Shown one piece after another: positions 43,896 through 55,839 of a DNA stretch of 64,000 bases. Position numbers and translations under genes: made by a program. Below the pieces are notes generated by a model. It saw only the letters and a list, made by a program, of their open reading frames with translations, was not told the origin of the DNA and did not search any database. The DNA comes from Litorivicinus sp. (GTDB lineage: Bacteria > Pseudomonadota > Gammaproteobacteria > Pseudomonadales > Litorivicinaceae), in NCBI GenBank assembly GCA_028339155.1, contig JAOLBK010000006.1:62001-126000 (forward strand), read 5' to 3'. Numbering within the stretch: position 1 is the stretch's first letter; every line of letters begins with the position of its first letter.

Positions 43896-45223
43896 TTACG
43901 AGTATTTTTGCCACTATTTTTGCTTTGGGTTTGTTGGTCACGATTCATGAATTTGGGCATTACTGGGTTGCTAAACGTTGTGGTGTTCGGGTGTTGAGGT
44001 TTTCGGTGGGCTTTGGTAAGCCGCTATACACTTGGATAGATAAAAGTGGTACTGAGTTCTGTATTGGCGCAATTCCATTGGGCGGATATGTCAAGATGTT
44101 GGACAGCCGTCTGGATGGTTTTTCGTCACAACCATGCGTGGATGCATTTGATCACAAGCCGGTTGGTCAGCGATTTGCTATTGTGGCCGCAGGCCCCGCT
44201 ATTAACTTTCTATTTGCGGCCGTTTTATATGCCCTCATTAGCATAATTGGCACTCAGGTTGCAGTGCCTATCGTAGGAAGTCTACCCGGGTCCGCGAAAT
44301 TGAATGCAATATTGCCAGCAGAATTAGTGAGATTCGATGGTCGTTCGATGGAGTCTTGGGAGCGGATTGCGATTGCAATGGTTGATAAAATCGGCGATGA
44401 CAAAACTGTTCAAATTGCCTTGAAATCGATGGATTCAGGGGTTGTTAGTAATATTAGAATCCCCGTTCCCGTGGATCTTGTTAGGGATGAAAGCCCAGTT
44501 TCTGCATATGGGATTCGTCCGTGGGCGCCTCCTATTGATGCGGTCATTGATCGTGTGGTTCCGGGTGGCGTTGCTGAAGCTGCTGGACTCATCCGTAATG
44601 ATCTCATTCGAGCAATTAATGGTGAGGTAGTTCAGGATTGGGCTGCCTTCGTCGAGCAGGTCCAAGCTTCTCCTAATGAGCTCCTGAGGATGACTGTGGC
44701 GCGTGGTGGTGCGCTTATTGAGATTTCGGTAACTCCTGAACGGCGTGATGGGCCGAATGGTCAATTTGGATTTGTTGGTCTGGCGCCTCTAGTGAAGCCT
44801 TTGTCTCCAGAATTGGTGCGCGTTGTGCAAACAGGTCCTTTGAGGGCTGTTTGGGTGGGTGTCGAAAGGACTCTTGAAATGAGTTGGCTCACAATTGAGT
44901 CGATTGGCAAAATGCTTACAGGTCGTTTATCCCCTGAGAACTTGAGTGGCCCGCTGACCATTGCTAGAGTGGCAGGAGATACAGCAAGCTCTGGATGGTA
45001 TGCCTACTTAAGTTTTATAGCGTATCTAAGTGTGAGTCTTGGCGTGCTCAACCTATTGCCTATTCCAGTTTTGGATGGTGGACATTTGGTGTTCTTTGGA
45101 TTTGAGTGGCTCCTCGGTCGACCTGTTCCTGAAGCGGTCCAGATGATGAGTGTTAAGATTGGAATGGGGCTCCTGATGAGTCTCATGTTTTTTGCTTTTT
45201 ATAATGATTTGATGCGGCTCTGA
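43892..45223 (+). CDS. rseP: Site-2 protease RseP
   Basis: 443-residue intramembrane metalloprotease that acts in the sigma-E envelope stress response. Zinc motif His19-Glu-Phe-Gly-His23 in the first membrane helix, second active-site motif 'NLLPIPVLDGGHL', and two PDZ domains between. ATGA overlap with dxr. Placed just before bamA, as in other Gammaproteobacteria. Confidence 0.97.
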   Translation: MITSIFATIFALGLLVTIHEFGHYWVAKRCGVRVLRFSVGFGKPLYTWIDKSGTEFCIGAIPLGGYVKMLDSRLDGFSSQPCVDAFDHKPVGQRFAIVAAGPAINFLFAAVLYALISIIGTQVAVPIVGSLPGSAKLNAILPAELVRFDGRSMESWERIAIAMVDKIGDDKTVQIALKSMDSGVVSNIRIPVPVDLVRDESPVSAYGIRPWAPPIDAVIDRVVPGGVAEAAGLIRNDLIRAINGEVVQDWAAFVEQVQASPNELLRMTVARGGALIEISVTPERRDGPNGQFGFVGLAPLVKPLSPELVRVVQTGPLRAVWVGVERTLEMSWLTIESIGKMLTGRLSPENLSGPLTIARVAGDTASSGWYAYLSFIAYLSVSLGVLNLLPIPVLDGGHLVFFGFEWLLGRPVPEAVQMMSVKIGMGLLMSLMFFAFYNDLMRL

Positions 45224-45250
45224 GCCGCACGGAACCAGGAAGTTCAAACT

Positions 45251-47566
45251 ATGCGTTGTTCTCTTTTGCTCAGCGCGCTCGCATTTGCGACTGCGGTCTC
45301 TGCTCAAGCCGCCACTCCATTTAAGGCGGCGGATATCAGAATAGATGGACTGAAACGGGTTTCTCCCGCCTCAGTTTTTGATGTCTTGAGTCTCAAGGCT
45401 GGGGATCGCGTTACAGACGTTGATATCTCAATGGCGACAAAACAATTATTTGATACTGGATTTTTTGATCAAGTTGAAGTCCGGTCCGAAGGCGAAGTGC
45501 TGGTGATCGAAGTTAGCGAACGTCCTGCCGTGTCGCGTATTGAAATAGATGGCAATCACGTTATCGAATCCGAAGATATTTTTGATAGCTTGCGCCGGGC
45601 TGGAATTACCGAAGGAAATGTTTTAAAGCCAGCGATGCTCGATAAAATTGAGCAAGCGATCCAACGCCAGTACACCCAAGCTGGACGGTATGATGCCACT
45701 GTCGAAAGTCAGATTCTTGCACAAGATCGGAATAGGGTTGGATTAAAAATTTCGATTTTTGAGGGCTCGGTTGCGACTATTCAACAGATTTCAATTATTG
45801 GTAATGAGGCGTTCGATGATGATGCTTTACTAGGTGAGATGTCTCTAAAAGAGCGGGGTTTATTCAGTTGGCTTTCACGTTCAGGTGATTACGATGCAGG
45901 GGCGCTCAGGGCAGATGCTGAGGCTATTCGATCTTATTATTTAGATCGTGGCTATTTTAACGTGGAGATTGCCGAGCCGGTAGTCGAGTTATCCGAAAAT
46001 TTCGAGTCAGTCTATCTGACCATTGCGGTGATTGAAGGGCCTCAACTTCGCATTGGTTCGGTCAATGTAGGTGGTGATCAGCCTATCGATTTATCTGACC
46101 TGGTGAACAAGATGAGACTGCAGTCGGGCAACATCTTCAATAGGCGACTCGTAAACGAAGCGATTAACAGTATCAGTAATCGTCTTGGGGATTTTGGTTA
46201 CGCGCGAGCTCAGGTGAGGGCCGCAACCGAAATCAATAATGCGGCAAATAGTGTCGATGTTACTTTGGTCATTACGCCGGGCCCTTTAACATATGTGCGT
46301 CGCATTGAATTTCGTGGCAATACAACTACTTCCGATGTTGTACTTCGCCGCGAAATTCCCCAGTTTGAAGCATCAACTAGCTCATCGACTGATATTGAGT
46401 TGGGTAAGATCAATCTGCAACGCCTAGGATTTTTTAGTCAGGTTGGAGTAACAACCCGTCCAGTGCCGGGTCAGGACGATCAGATGGATATCATTTATGA
46501 GGTTCGGGAACAGTCCTCAGGATCGCTATCGGCGAGTCTTGGTTTTAGCCAGGGCCAAGGAGTTTTGCTTGGCGCGGGGATCAGCCAGAAAAACTTTCTA
46601 GGATCGGGAAATGCTTTAGCTTTGTCATTACAAAAATCAAGTTCTACAAGAGAGGCGCGATTTTCATTCACTGATCCTTACTACACAGTGGACGGCGTTA
46701 GTCGTGGGATTGATCTTTTTTTTACGGAAACAGATTTTGATGAGGATTTAGATGCAGCATACATAACTACCAAAAAGGGGTTGGGGCTCAGTTTTGGTTA
46801 TCCAGTTGGTGAGTTTGAGCGCATTAGTTCGCGTTTTACGCTGCAAACTTTGGACTTAAAAACAGATCAAAGAGATTCCGCGAATTTTCCGTCAAATGTT
46901 GAAGCTTTTTTGGGTCAAGTAAGTACAGATAGTAGCGGTACTGACTTCGATTTTTTGGAATTTAAAATGGGGGTGAGTTACAGTTCCAATAGTCTCAATA
47001 AAGGCTTTTTACCGACAGGCGGAACTCGTCAACAGGTATCTTTCGATATTTCGATTCCTGGTTCGGATTTGGAGTATTACACGGCATCCTATCTGGGTGA
47101 GACGTATATTCCTGTGAACAAAGCAGACGAGTTGAGTGTTCATTTTAAAACATTTTTGGGCTACGGCGAAGGCTATGGCGATTTGTCTGGACTCCCATTC
47201 CTTAAGAATTTCTTTGCTGGTGGCATCCGATCAGTTCGTGGTTTCAAGTACGGTAGTTTGGGACCCATTGATTCGTCGAGTGGTGAGCAAACAGGAGGTA
47301 ACCTTCTAGTTACTGGATCTGCCTCATTTCAATTTCCGATGCCTGGTGTTGAGGAGGTCGAGCAGGCTAGATTGGCCTTATTTACTGATGTGGGCCAGGT
47401 TTATGATGATTCATTTGAAATGGAAGAATTGCGCTATTCAACCGGACTGGGGCTTATTTGGATGACACCCATTGGACCATTGTCCTTCGTCTATTCAGCA
47501 GCCCTAAATGCAAAATCGGAGGACGAAACTGAGAGCTTTCAGTTTTCAATCGGCTCTTCATTCTAA
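45251..47566 (+). CDS. bamA: Outer-membrane protein assembly factor BamA
   Basis: 771 residues: signal peptide (about 1-20), five POTRA domains (starting 'FKAADIRIDGLKRVSPASVF'), then a 16-strand barrel with 'FFAGGIRSVRGFKYGSLGP' (conserved RGF loop) and C-terminal aromatic 'FSIGSSF'. Core of the BAM machine. The last base of its stop is the first of the lpxD ATG (TAATG); no skp gene lies between. Confidence 0.97.
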   Translation: MRCSLLLSALAFATAVSAQAATPFKAADIRIDGLKRVSPASVFDVLSLKAGDRVTDVDISMATKQLFDTGFFDQVEVRSEGEVLVIEVSERPAVSRIEIDGNHVIESEDIFDSLRRAGITEGNVLKPAMLDKIEQAIQRQYTQAGRYDATVESQILAQDRNRVGLKISIFEGSVATIQQISIIGNEAFDDDALLGEMSLKERGLFSWLSRSGDYDAGALRADAEAIRSYYLDRGYFNVEIAEPVVELSENFESVYLTIAVIEGPQLRIGSVNVGGDQPIDLSDLVNKMRLQSGNIFNRRLVNEAINSISNRLGDFGYARAQVRAATEINNAANSVDVTLVITPGPLTYVRRIEFRGNTTTSDVVLRREIPQFEASTSSSTDIELGKINLQRLGFFSQVGVTTRPVPGQDDQMDIIYEVREQSSGSLSASLGFSQGQGVLLGAGISQKNFLGSGNALALSLQKSSSTREARFSFTDPYYTVDGVSRGIDLFFTETDFDEDLDAAYITTKKGLGLSFGYPVGEFERISSRFTLQTLDLKTDQRDSANFPSNVEAFLGQVSTDSSGTDFDFLEFKMGVSYSSNSLNKGFLPTGGTRQQVSFDISIPGSDLEYYTASYLGETYIPVNKADELSVHFKTFLGYGEGYGDLSGLPFLKNFFAGGIRSVRGFKYGSLGPIDSSSGEQTGGNLLVTGSASFQFPMPGVEEVEQARLALFTDVGQVYDDSFEMEELRYSTGLGLIWMTPIGPLSFVYSAALNAKSEDETESFQFSIGSSF

Positions 47567-48537
47567 TGCACTATACGTTAGCTGAGCTTGCCCAATTAAC
47601 TGCGACCCAATTGGTAGGGGCGGGTGATTGTCAGCTATCTGAGCTAGCTTCTTTACGAAATGCCACTAAGTCGAGTGTATCTTTTGTATCCAGCACGACA
47701 GCTCTAGTCGAGCTTCAAACCACTTCCGCCGGTGCGATAGTAGTAGTTCCTGAGTTGATCTATGAAATTAAAAATGGATTGTTGTCAGAGGATCCCTATA
47801 AAACTTATGCAGAGTTGTCGGTATTGTTTGATATAAGAGGGATTCCATTTGCAGGCGAGATTCACCCATCGGCCGTGATCGCAAAGACTGCGATTTTGGC
47901 TGCCAATGTATCGGTCGGACCTAACGCTGTAATTGGTGAAGATGCGATTGTTGGCATGGGTTCTATTATTGGCCCCAACGTTACTATTTACCCTGAGACC
48001 CGAATTGGCGTGGATTGTTTAATTGGCGGGAACTCTGTGATTGGTTCGGATGGCTTTGGTTTTGCGAAGTCTGCAGATGGTTGGATTAAGATTCGGCAGT
48101 TGGGTGGGGTTTTGATAGGGAATAACGTAGAAATAGGAGCTTGTTGCAGTATTGATCGTGGCGCTCTTGACGATACGATTATCGAGGATGGCGTTAAACT
48201 TGATAATCAAGTTCATATCGCTCATGGCTGTAGGGTCGGCGCGCGAACGGCTATGGCAGGTTGTGTGGCATTGGCGGGCAGTACAGTTATTGGCGCAGAT
48301 GTAACCGTGGGAGGAATGACGGGTTTCACCGGACATCTTTCGGTCTGTGATAAAGTTCACATTGGTGCGAACGCATTGGTGACTCAATCAATTTCGGTTC
48401 CTGGCACTTATATGGGGGGGGCTGGAGGCGTTATGAAAGCAACTGACTGGCGAAGGAACGCAGTGTGGTTTCGGCAACTAGATTCGCTAGCCCGCCGTTT
48501 GAAGCTGTTGGAAAAACGACTGCCTGAAATAGGGTAA
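47566..48537 (+). CDS. lpxD: UDP-3-O-acyl-glucosamine N-acyltransferase
   Basis: 323-residue left-handed beta-helix acyltransferase of lipid A synthesis. Uridine-binding N-terminal domain, then hexapeptide repeats; catalytic region '[20 protein letters not shown]' contains the active His. C-terminal helix '[19 protein letters not shown]'. Starts directly on the bamA stop. Confidence 0.97.
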   Translation: MHYTLAELAQLTATQLVGAGDCQLSELASLRNATKSSVSFVSSTTALVELQTTSAGAIVVVPELIYEIKNGLLSEDPYKTYAELSVLFDIRGIPFAGEIHPSAVIAKTAILAANVSVGPNAVIGEDAIVGMGSIIGPNVTIYPETRIGVDCLIGGNSVIGSDGFGFAKSADGWIKIRQLGGVLIGNNVEIGACCSIDRGALDDTIIEDGVKLDNQVHIAHGCRVGARTAMAGCVALAGSTVIGADVTVGGMTGFTGHLSVCDKVHIGANALVTQSISVPGTYMGGAGGVMKATDWRRNAVWFRQLDSLARRLKLLEKRLPEIG

Positions 48538-48545
48538 GGAAAAAT

Positions 48546-48986
48546 ATGCTTTTGGACATTAAGGAAATCCGTGAATACTTGCCGCATCGCCATCCATTTT
48601 TATTGGTTGATCGGGTTTTGGAACTTGATCTAAACAAGCGAATTAAAGCGACAAAAAATGTCACCTGTAACGAAGATTTTTTCAATGGTCATTTTCCCGA
48701 TCATCCCGTGATGCCTGGTGTTTTGATTATTGAAGCTTTGGCGCAAGCAGCCGGCGTGCTTGGTTTCAAAACCATGGATAAAAAGCCGGACGAGGGTTCT
48801 ATTTATTTATTTGTCGGAGCTGATAATGTTCGTTTCAAACGGCAAGTGGTTCCAGGTGATCAACTGGTTCTTGAGGCTGAAGTTCTGCGGATTCGTTCTG
48901 GTGTTTGGAAATTCGGTTGTCGAGCAAGTGTAGATGCTGAGACAGTTTGCACAGCAACGATTTTGTGTGCGGATAGGGCGATTTGA
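48546..48986 (+). CDS. fabZ: 3-hydroxyacyl-[ACP] dehydratase
   Basis: 146-residue hot-dog dehydratase. '[14 protein letters not shown]', catalytic His in '[21 protein letters not shown]' and '[12 protein letters not shown]' are hallmark. Supplies fatty acid elongation and competes with LpxA for hydroxyacyl-ACP. Its stop overlaps the lpxA TTG (TTGA). Confidence 0.98.
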   Translation: MLLDIKEIREYLPHRHPFLLVDRVLELDLNKRIKATKNVTCNEDFFNGHFPDHPVMPGVLIIEALAQAAGVLGFKTMDKKPDEGSIYLFVGADNVRFKRQVVPGDQLVLEAEVLRIRSGVWKFGCRASVDAETVCTATILCADRAI

Positions 48987-49759
48987 CGCAGATTCATTCC
49001 AAAGCCATCGTAGATCCTAAAGCGGAGCTTGCCGATGACGTTGTAGTGGGTCCATTTTCTGTAATTGGGCCTGGGGTAACGATTGATCACGGTACAGTGG
49101 TCGGGCCACATGTCATCATGAAAGGTCCAACCCGAATAGGAAAACGGAATCGTATTTTTCAATTTGCTTCTGTCGGTGAGGACTGCCAAGACAAAAAGTA
49201 TCGAGGAGAGAAAACCGAACTCCAAATTGGAGATGATAATGTCATTCGTGAGGGCGTTACTTTGCACCGAGGCACAGTTCAAGATCGTGGGATTACAAGG
49301 ATTGGTTCGGGTAACTTGTTTATGTGCTACGTGCATGTGGCTCATGATTGTTCAATTGGTAACCAGATCGTAATGGCGAACAACACGGCTATTGCAGGAC
49401 ATGTGCATGTTGGTGACGGTGTGATTTTGGGAGGCGGCACACTTGTCCATCAGTTTTGCCGTATTGGAGCGTATGCGATGACAGCTGCTGGAACCGTCCT
49501 TTTGCAGGATATACCAGCTTTTGTAACGTGCTCGGGTAACCGTGCAGAAGCGCACGGTATGAATGTGGAGGGAATGCGTCGTCGTGGAGTGGATGCCAAC
49601 GTCATTAATCAATTGCGGGAAGCGTATAAAACGGTTTATCGCCGCGGATTGACAATCGATCAAGCGATTTCAGAGCTGGGTCAGGATTCGGCCGATTGTC
49701 TTGAATTAACTACCTTCCTTGAAAGCCTCAAATCTAGTCAGCGAGGTATTGTGCGCTGA
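48983..49759 (+). CDS. lpxA: UDP-GlcNAc O-acyltransferase
   Basis: 258-residue first enzyme of lipid A synthesis. Hexapeptide beta-helix; '[21 protein letters not shown]' holds the catalytic His, '[19 protein letters not shown]' is the family loop, and '[21 protein letters not shown]' the C-terminal start. Initiates at TTG 48983, overlapping fabZ, a weak start that may set its low output. Confidence 0.96.
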   Translation: MTQIHSKAIVDPKAELADDVVVGPFSVIGPGVTIDHGTVVGPHVIMKGPTRIGKRNRIFQFASVGEDCQDKKYRGEKTELQIGDDNVIREGVTLHRGTVQDRGITRIGSGNLFMCYVHVAHDCSIGNQIVMANNTAIAGHVHVGDGVILGGGTLVHQFCRIGAYAMTAAGTVLLQDIPAFVTCSGNRAEAHGMNVEGMRRRGVDANVINQLREAYKTVYRRGLTIDQAISELGQDSADCLELTTFLESLKSSQRGIVR

Positions 49760-50877
49760 TGCAAATCTGTGTTTCGGCTGGTGAAGTGTCCGGCGATCAG
49801 ATTCTTGCGCCTATATTGTCCGGATTATCCAAATATCATGAGCTTACTTTTGCTGGGATTGCTGGTACGGAAATGGAAATTGCTGGAGTTTACCCACTAT
49901 TCTCGGCAGAACGCTTATCGGTTATGGGTGTGATAGAAGTCTTGCCCAGATTATCTGAGTTGGTGTCTATTAGGAGGCAGATGATTCATTATCTTGAGGT
50001 TGCTAGGCCTCGTGCGTTAATTACGTGTGATTCACCCGATTTTAACCTTCCATTACAGCAAAAAGCTAAATCGTTGGGTATTCCGGCAATCCACATAGTA
50101 AGCCCTTCCGTATGGGCATGGCGGCAGAATCGAATTCCTAAGATTGCGGCGAGTTTGGATGCACTCTTGTGCTTGTTCCCATTTGAGCCGGCTTTGTATG
50201 CGCAGACAGGACTGAATATTAGATTTATTGGCCATCCATTGGCAACCCAAGTTGAGTTCAATCCAGATTCTAGGCAGGCGAGAATGAGATTGGGACTACC
50301 TACGGAAGGGAAGCTTTTGGCAATGCTTCCGGGATCTCGCAGGGGTGAAGTGGAACGGTTATTACCCGTATTTCTTGACGCGTTTGATCGATTGGCATTG
50401 GAGATTCCTGATTTATTTGCAGTTATCCCAGCAGCGACAGATCTTCTGTCAGATCTGATTTTAGAGTGCATTGGTTCTCGTAGAGTTTTTTTGGTGCGTG
50501 GGAAATCTCAACAGGTATTGGCAGCCGCCAACACTGTGCTCTTGGCTTCGGGTACCGCTGCTTTAGAAGCAACTTTGACTGGCCGTCCTTCAGTGGCTGC
50601 GTATCGACTAAATCCCTGGACTTATCGGATGGTGAAGAGCCGATTGAAATCTAGATTTGTAACACTTCCAAATTTTTTAGCGAACCAAGCTTTGATTCCA
50701 GAATTGATTCAAAACGAAGTCACAGTCGAGAATTTAGTCAGTCACTTACGTGAGCCTTTAGAGAATGGGGCCTCGTCGAAATTTATTTCTGAAGCAAAGC
50801 GCATTCACGAGAGCCTGTGCGGTCCTGTGACAGAGCGGGCTGTGGACTTTATTTCTGAGGTCATTGGATGCGCATGA
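49759..50877 (+). CDS. lpxB: Lipid A disaccharide synthase
   Basis: 372-residue GT19 glycosyltransferase condensing UDP-diacylglucosamine with lipid X. 'SAGEVSGDQILAPIL', 'ITCDSPDFNLPL', 'VSPSVWAWRQNRI', 'PGSRRGEVERLLPVF' and 'ASGTAALEATLTGRP' are diagnostic. TGATG overlap with lpxA; its end overlaps rnhB. Confidence 0.97.
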   Translation: MQICVSAGEVSGDQILAPILSGLSKYHELTFAGIAGTEMEIAGVYPLFSAERLSVMGVIEVLPRLSELVSIRRQMIHYLEVARPRALITCDSPDFNLPLQQKAKSLGIPAIHIVSPSVWAWRQNRIPKIAASLDALLCLFPFEPALYAQTGLNIRFIGHPLATQVEFNPDSRQARMRLGLPTEGKLLAMLPGSRRGEVERLLPVFLDAFDRLALEIPDLFAVIPAATDLLSDLILECIGSRRVFLVRGKSQQVLAAANTVLLASGTAALEATLTGRPSVAAYRLNPWTYRMVKSRLKSRFVTLPNFLANQALIPELIQNEVTVENLVSHLREPLENGASSKFISEAKRIHESLCGPVTERAVDFISEVIGCA

Positions 50878-51440
50878 TCTGCGGAGTTGATGAAGTGGGT
50901 CGTGGTCCTTTGGCCGGCCCTGTTGTGGCTTGTGCTGTTCTGTGGGCAGATGATTGTCTGATATTTGGGCTTGATGACTCGAAAAAACTATCCCCAAAAA
51001 AACGAAGGGTATTGGCTCCGAAAATTCGAGAGATGGCTTTGGGTATTAGTTTCGGTCGTGCCGACGTGGAGGAGATTGATGAGATAAATATTCTTCAAGC
51101 AACTATGCGGGCCATGGAACGAGCCATCGAAGGCCTTGGAGTGTTTGAGGCAGAAATACTAATTGATGGAAATATGGTACCCAAGATAATTAAAGGAAGA
51201 GCAACTGCTGTTGTTGGTGGAGACAGTTTGGTTCCAGCAATCTCTGCAGCGTCAATACTAGCGAAAGTAGCTCGTGATGCTGAAATGACAGCGCTGAGTG
51301 AGAATTATCCAGGCTATGGGTTCGAGTCAAATGCAGGCTATCCAACTAAGTCGCATTTTGAAGCTCTCAGAATTTTGGGTGTAACACCAATTCACCGCCG
51401 ATCATTTCGGCCGGTTCGAGAGATTTTGGAGCAGTCGTGA
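50868..51440 (+). CDS. rnhB: Ribonuclease HII
   Basis: 190-residue endonuclease for RNA in DNA-RNA hybrids. 'ICGVDEVGRGPLAGPVVACAV' (Asp, Glu), 'LIDGNMVPK' (Asp) and 'AISAASILAKVARDAEM' are conserved. ATG 50868 fits the AGGTC spacing; ATG 50874 (ATGA with lpxB) is possible. GTGA overlap with dnaE. Confidence 0.97.
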   Translation: MRMICGVDEVGRGPLAGPVVACAVLWADDCLIFGLDDSKKLSPKKRRVLAPKIREMALGISFGRADVEEIDEINILQATMRAMERAIEGLGVFEAEILIDGNMVPKIIKGRATAVVGGDSLVPAISAASILAKVARDAEMTALSENYPGYGFESNAGYPTKSHFEALRILGVTPIHRRSFRPVREILEQS

Positions 51441-54400
51441 GCCGGTTTATTCATCTGCGCACGCATTCTGAATATTCGTTAGTGGATGGATTGTTTCGGG
51501 TAAAAGATTTAGTGGCACAGGTAAAGGCTATGGAAATGCCGGCGGTAGCTTTAACAGATGAGTCCAATCTATTTGCTTTGATTAAGTTTTACCGCGCCGC
51601 ACTTGCTCAAGGCATTCAGCCTATCATCGGTGTCGATGCTTGGATCCGTGCAGATCATGGTATCGGTCGTGTCACGCTTTTGGCGCTGAATGATTGCGGT
51701 TATAAAAATTTGTTGGAGCTCTTATCACTTGGTTGGCTTAAAGGTCAGAGTGGTGATAATGCATTATTATCCTGGGACTGGGTGGAAACTTATGCAGAGG
51801 GATTGATTTGTCTTACAGGGGCTACCGAAGGCGAAATTGGTCGTCTTGTGGCAACTAATCAGTTAGTTAAAGCAGATCAGGTACTTAAGCGCTACCATAA
51901 TTTATTTCAAGATAAGTTGTATCTGGAACTTACGCGGGTGGGTTTAGAGGGTGAGTATTCACTCTGTGAGTATGCTGTATCGAAGAGTGAGGAATTAGGC
52001 ATACCTTTGGTCGCCACCAATATTGCCTGTTTTCCCAATGCAGAAAACTTTGAGGTGCACGAGGCTCGAGTGTGCATTCATGACAGCGTGACATTAGATG
52101 ACCCCCGTCGAGTGCATCGGCACACTCCAGAGCAATGGCTGAAATCTGAATCCGAGATGATCGACTTGTTTTCCGATTTGCCGGATGCCATCGAAAATAC
52201 GGTGCAGATTGCGAAGCGTTGTGGCGTCATGCTTACTCTTGATAAGTACTTTCTTCCAGAGTATCCCGTACCGGATGACGTCACATTAGACACTTTTTTT
52301 AAAAAATTGAGTCATGACGGATTAACTGCTCGTATTGCATCTGCGGCGGCACTTGATAGCTTTATTGAAGAGGGGCCATACCGAGAGCGGCTTGACTTCG
52401 AGATTAGTATTATTCTGCAGATGGGCTTTCCTGGATACTTTTTGATCGTTGCCGATTTCATCCAGTGGGCTAAAGACCACGATATCCCAGTAGGCCCTGG
52501 TCGAGGTTCGGGGGCAGGATCAATTGTCGCTTGGGCGCTCAAAATTACTGATCTCGACCCGATCTTGCACGACCTCCTGTTTGAGCGGTTCCTCAATCCT
52601 GAACGAGTTTCTATGCCGGATTTTGACGTAGATTTTTGCATGGAAGGCCGCGATCGAGTGATTGACTATGTGGCTGAGCGGTATGGTCGTCAGGCTGTAA
52701 GTCAAATCGTAACTTTCGGCTCAATGGGCGCCAAGGCCGTAGTGAGGGACGTAACGCGGGTTCAAGGAAAGCCCTATGGATTAGGAGATAGGCTTGCGAA
52801 GTTGATTCCTTTTGAAGTGGGTATGACGCTTGATAAAGCATTCGAAGTAGAGCCCCAAATCCGGGATTTGATTCGCGAAGATCAGGATGTTCGCGAGGTG
52901 TGGGAGATGGCCCTGAAGTTAGAGGGGCTGTCGCGGAATAGAGGAAAACATGCTGGTGGTGTGGTAATCGCCCCAGGCAAACTAACTAATTTCACAGCAC
53001 TTTTATCCGAAGAGGACGGAACAGGGCTCTTAACCCAGCTCGACAAGGATGATGTTGAGGCGGCAGGGCTTGTTAAGTTTGACTTCCTTGGGCTTCGTAC
53101 ACTGACGATTATTGACTGGGCATTGAAACTGATTAATGAGTCTCACGGTGATGCGCCTGTTATCGAACGAATTCCTATGCAGGATACTGAAGTATTTCGG
53201 TTACTTTGTCGGGGCGATACAACTGCAGTATTTCAGCTGGAATCTCGGGGGATGAAGGAGCTGATTCGCCGCCTGAAACCAAATTCTTTTGAGGATATCG
53301 TGGCCTTGGTAGCGCTTTTTCGACCCGGACCGCTGCAATCAGGCATGGTTGACGATTTCATTAATCGTAAGCATGGTCGTGCAAACGTCGAATATCTGCA
53401 TCCAGATCTTGCACCCATTCTAGAAAATACCTACGGCGTTATCTTGTACCAAGAGCAGGTCATGAAGATCGCGCAGGTTTTGGCTAACTATTCGCTTGGT
53501 AGCGCCGATTTACTGCGTCGCGCAATGGGTAAGAAAAAACCAGAAGAAATGGAAAAGCAGCGAGCCATTTTTTTAAGTGGGACTGAAAGTCGTGGGATAA
53601 ATTTGCAGGTTGCGAGTTCTATTTTTGATTTAATGGAGAAGTTTGCAGGCTATGGATTCAATAAGTCCCATTCAGCCGCTTATGCCTTAATTTCTTATCA
53701 GACTGCTTATCTAAAGACTCATTATCCCGCTGAATTTATGGCCGCGGTATTATCTTCGGACATGGATAACACGGACAAAGTTGTGCCCCTGATAGAAGAG
53801 TGTCGGCGGATGGAATTGACGTTGCGCCCACCGGACGTCAATGCGGGCAACTTTAAATTCTCTGTATCAGAGGGTGAGGTCATCTATGGTTTAGGCGCGA
53901 TTAAAGGGCTGGGAGAAGGCCCAGTTAATATGTTGGTGGAAACGAGGCAAACAGGCGGGAATTTTATTGACTTGTTTGATTTTTGTTCGCGAGTTGGTAC
54001 AGGGCGAGTTAACAAGCGAGCAATCGAGGCTCTGGTCAGAGCCGGCGCTTTTGATTCTCTAGGAGTGCCCCGTTGGATTCTAATTCCCTCAATTGAGGAT
54101 GCCGTTGGTCAGGCCGATCAGAAGGCTCGGAACCAAGCGGCAGGTATTGGTGATTTATTTGGATTAGGAGAAGTAAAGATTGTTGAAAAATCGAGTCCTT
54201 ATGAGCGTTATCTTAATGTGTCACGCTGGTCTGATTACACGCTGTTGAAGGGTGAAAAAGAAACCCTTGGTCTATATTTAACAGGGCATCCTATTGACTG
54301 GTATGCGGACGACCTCAAAGGGTTGGGAGCGACTTCAATTAATGATTTAGTTCGAACCAAGGATGTTGTGCGCGTCGCCGGGTTGGTTGTTGATCTGAGA

Positions 54401-54886
54401 AGAATCCGCACCAAACGAGGTGATACCCTGACTATCGCAACCCTAGATGATCGAACCGGGCGAATAGACGTGACAGTGTTTTCCGATTTGTATGCGGAGA
54501 GTGGTAAACATCTAGCCGGCGATACGCTCGTAGTGATCGAAGGAGAAGTGAGTTTTGATGAGTTCACCAAGGGCTTAAAAATGCGGGCAAGTTGGATAGA
54601 TGGCCTGGAAAATGCTCGAAAACAGGCGGCTTCAGGCATCAAGCTTTTGTTGGATGTTGCCGATGGATCATTTGTCGAAATACTTAAGACCTGCATAAAG
54701 CCTTATTTGGGTGGTGAGTGTCCGATAGTAATCGCGTACACTAGTTGGTGTGCTACGGGGGACGTGGTGTTGGGGGAGGCTTATCATGTATACCCAAATG
54801 ACGCGTTGCTATTGGATTTACATGAACTGCTTGGGACCGAACTAGTCCAGCTTCAATTTGCCACAAGGACATTACAGCGGGCATGA
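51437..54886 (+). CDS. dnaE: DNA polymerase III alpha subunit
   Basis: 1149-residue replicative polymerase (E. coli 1160). PHP domain at the N-terminus ('[19 protein letters not shown]'), catalytic acidic pair in '[15 protein letters not shown]', '[16 protein letters not shown]', third Asp in '[11 protein letters not shown]', tandem HhH, and an OB fold ('[19 protein letters not shown]'). GTG start overlapping rnhB; ATGA overlap with accA. Confidence 0.98.
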   Translation: MSRFIHLRTHSEYSLVDGLFRVKDLVAQVKAMEMPAVALTDESNLFALIKFYRAALAQGIQPIIGVDAWIRADHGIGRVTLLALNDCGYKNLLELLSLGWLKGQSGDNALLSWDWVETYAEGLICLTGATEGEIGRLVATNQLVKADQVLKRYHNLFQDKLYLELTRVGLEGEYSLCEYAVSKSEELGIPLVATNIACFPNAENFEVHEARVCIHDSVTLDDPRRVHRHTPEQWLKSESEMIDLFSDLPDAIENTVQIAKRCGVMLTLDKYFLPEYPVPDDVTLDTFFKKLSHDGLTARIASAAALDSFIEEGPYRERLDFEISIILQMGFPGYFLIVADFIQWAKDHDIPVGPGRGSGAGSIVAWALKITDLDPILHDLLFERFLNPERVSMPDFDVDFCMEGRDRVIDYVAERYGRQAVSQIVTFGSMGAKAVVRDVTRVQGKPYGLGDRLAKLIPFEVGMTLDKAFEVEPQIRDLIREDQDVREVWEMALKLEGLSRNRGKHAGGVVIAPGKLTNFTALLSEEDGTGLLTQLDKDDVEAAGLVKFDFLGLRTLTIIDWALKLINESHGDAPVIERIPMQDTEVFRLLCRGDTTAVFQLESRGMKELIRRLKPNSFEDIVALVALFRPGPLQSGMVDDFINRKHGRANVEYLHPDLAPILENTYGVILYQEQVMKIAQVLANYSLGSADLLRRAMGKKKPEEMEKQRAIFLSGTESRGINLQVASSIFDLMEKFAGYGFNKSHSAAYALISYQTAYLKTHYPAEFMAAVLSSDMDNTDKVVPLIEECRRMELTLRPPDVNAGNFKFSVSEGEVIYGLGAIKGLGEGPVNMLVETRQTGGNFIDLFDFCSRVGTGRVNKRAIEALVRAGAFDSLGVPRWILIPSIEDAVGQADQKARNQAAGIGDLFGLGEVKIVEKSSPYERYLNVSRWSDYTLLKGEKETLGLYLTGHPIDWYADDLKGLGATSINDLVRTKDVVRVAGLVVDLRRIRTKRGDTLTIATLDDRTGRIDVTVFSDLYAESGKHLAGDTLVVIEGEVSFDEFTKGLKMRASWIDGLENARKQAASGIKLLLDVADGSFVEILKTCIKPYLGGECPIVIAYTSWCATGDVVLGEAYHVYPNDALLLDLHELLGTELVQLQFATRTLQRA

Positions 54887-55839
54887 GCCGGGACTATTTA
54901 GATTTTGAACAGCCGATTGCGGACCTCGATTTAAAAATCGAAGAGTTAAAGCATCTTTCGACCGAGTCTGGGATTAACATCGCTGAAGAGGTCGCACGAC
55001 TTCAGTCCAAGTCAAAAATACTCACAAAAAAAATATTTTCAGATTTGACTATTTGGCAGAAAGCACAAATGGCTCGCCACCCAAGGCGGCCCTACACCTC
55101 TGACTATGTGAGATATTTAATCGATGGATTTGATGAGCTTCATGGTGATCGTTTATTCGGTGATGATCAGGCATTAGTTGGTGGGATCGGAGAATTTCGA
55201 GGTCGTCCAGTGATGTTGGTCGGACACGAAAAAGGGCGTACAGTGAAAGAGAAGGTGTTACGAAATTTTGGCATGCCTCGTCCAGAGGGTTATCGCAAAG
55301 GTCAACGGCTAATGCAAACAGCTGAGCGCTTTAAGATACCGGTTCTGACCTTTATCGACACGCCTGGAGCTTATCCGGGAATTGATGCCGAAGAACGTGG
55401 GCAGAGCGAAGCTATTGCGCGTAGTTTGATGATAATGGCTCGTTTAAAAACTCCGATTATTACTTCGGTAATTGGGGAAGGTGGTTCAGGGGGTGCTCTG
55501 GCAATAGGAGTTTGTGATCGGCTACTGATGCTTGAATTTTCCACTTATTCAGTAATCTCTCCAGAGGGCTGCGCATCGATACTTTGGAAAAGCGCCGCAT
55601 ATTCTGCAGAGGCCGCAGAGGCTATGGGCATCACCGCTGACCGATTATTTTCATTAGGGCTCGTGGATCAGATAGTGCGAGAACCTTTGGGGGGTGGACA
55701 CCGGCAACCAGAAGAAGTTGCCAAGAGTTTAGGTGATGCGATTGAGAGTCAGCTTGAAGAAGTTGTAGGGCTGGATGAAAATACATTGCTCGCCAATCGT
55801 TATAAAAAGTTAATGGCGATCGGTGTCGGCCCTAACTAA
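54883..55839 (+). CDS. accA: Acetyl-CoA carboxylase carboxyltransferase alpha subunit
   Basis: 318-residue subunit forming malonyl-CoA with AccD. '[18 protein letters not shown]', '[19 protein letters not shown]', '[19 protein letters not shown]' and '[16 protein letters not shown]' are canonical. The following tilS gene starts 17 bases before its end. Confidence 0.98.
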   Translation: MSRDYLDFEQPIADLDLKIEELKHLSTESGINIAEEVARLQSKSKILTKKIFSDLTIWQKAQMARHPRRPYTSDYVRYLIDGFDELHGDRLFGDDQALVGGIGEFRGRPVMLVGHEKGRTVKEKVLRNFGMPRPEGYRKGQRLMQTAERFKIPVLTFIDTPGAYPGIDAEERGQSEAIARSLMIMARLKTPIITSVIGEGGSGGALAIGVCDRLLMLEFSTYSVISPEGCASILWKSAAYSAEAAEAMGITADRLFSLGLVDQIVREPLGGGHRQPEEVAKSLGDAIESQLEEVVGLDENTLLANRYKKLMAIGVGPN

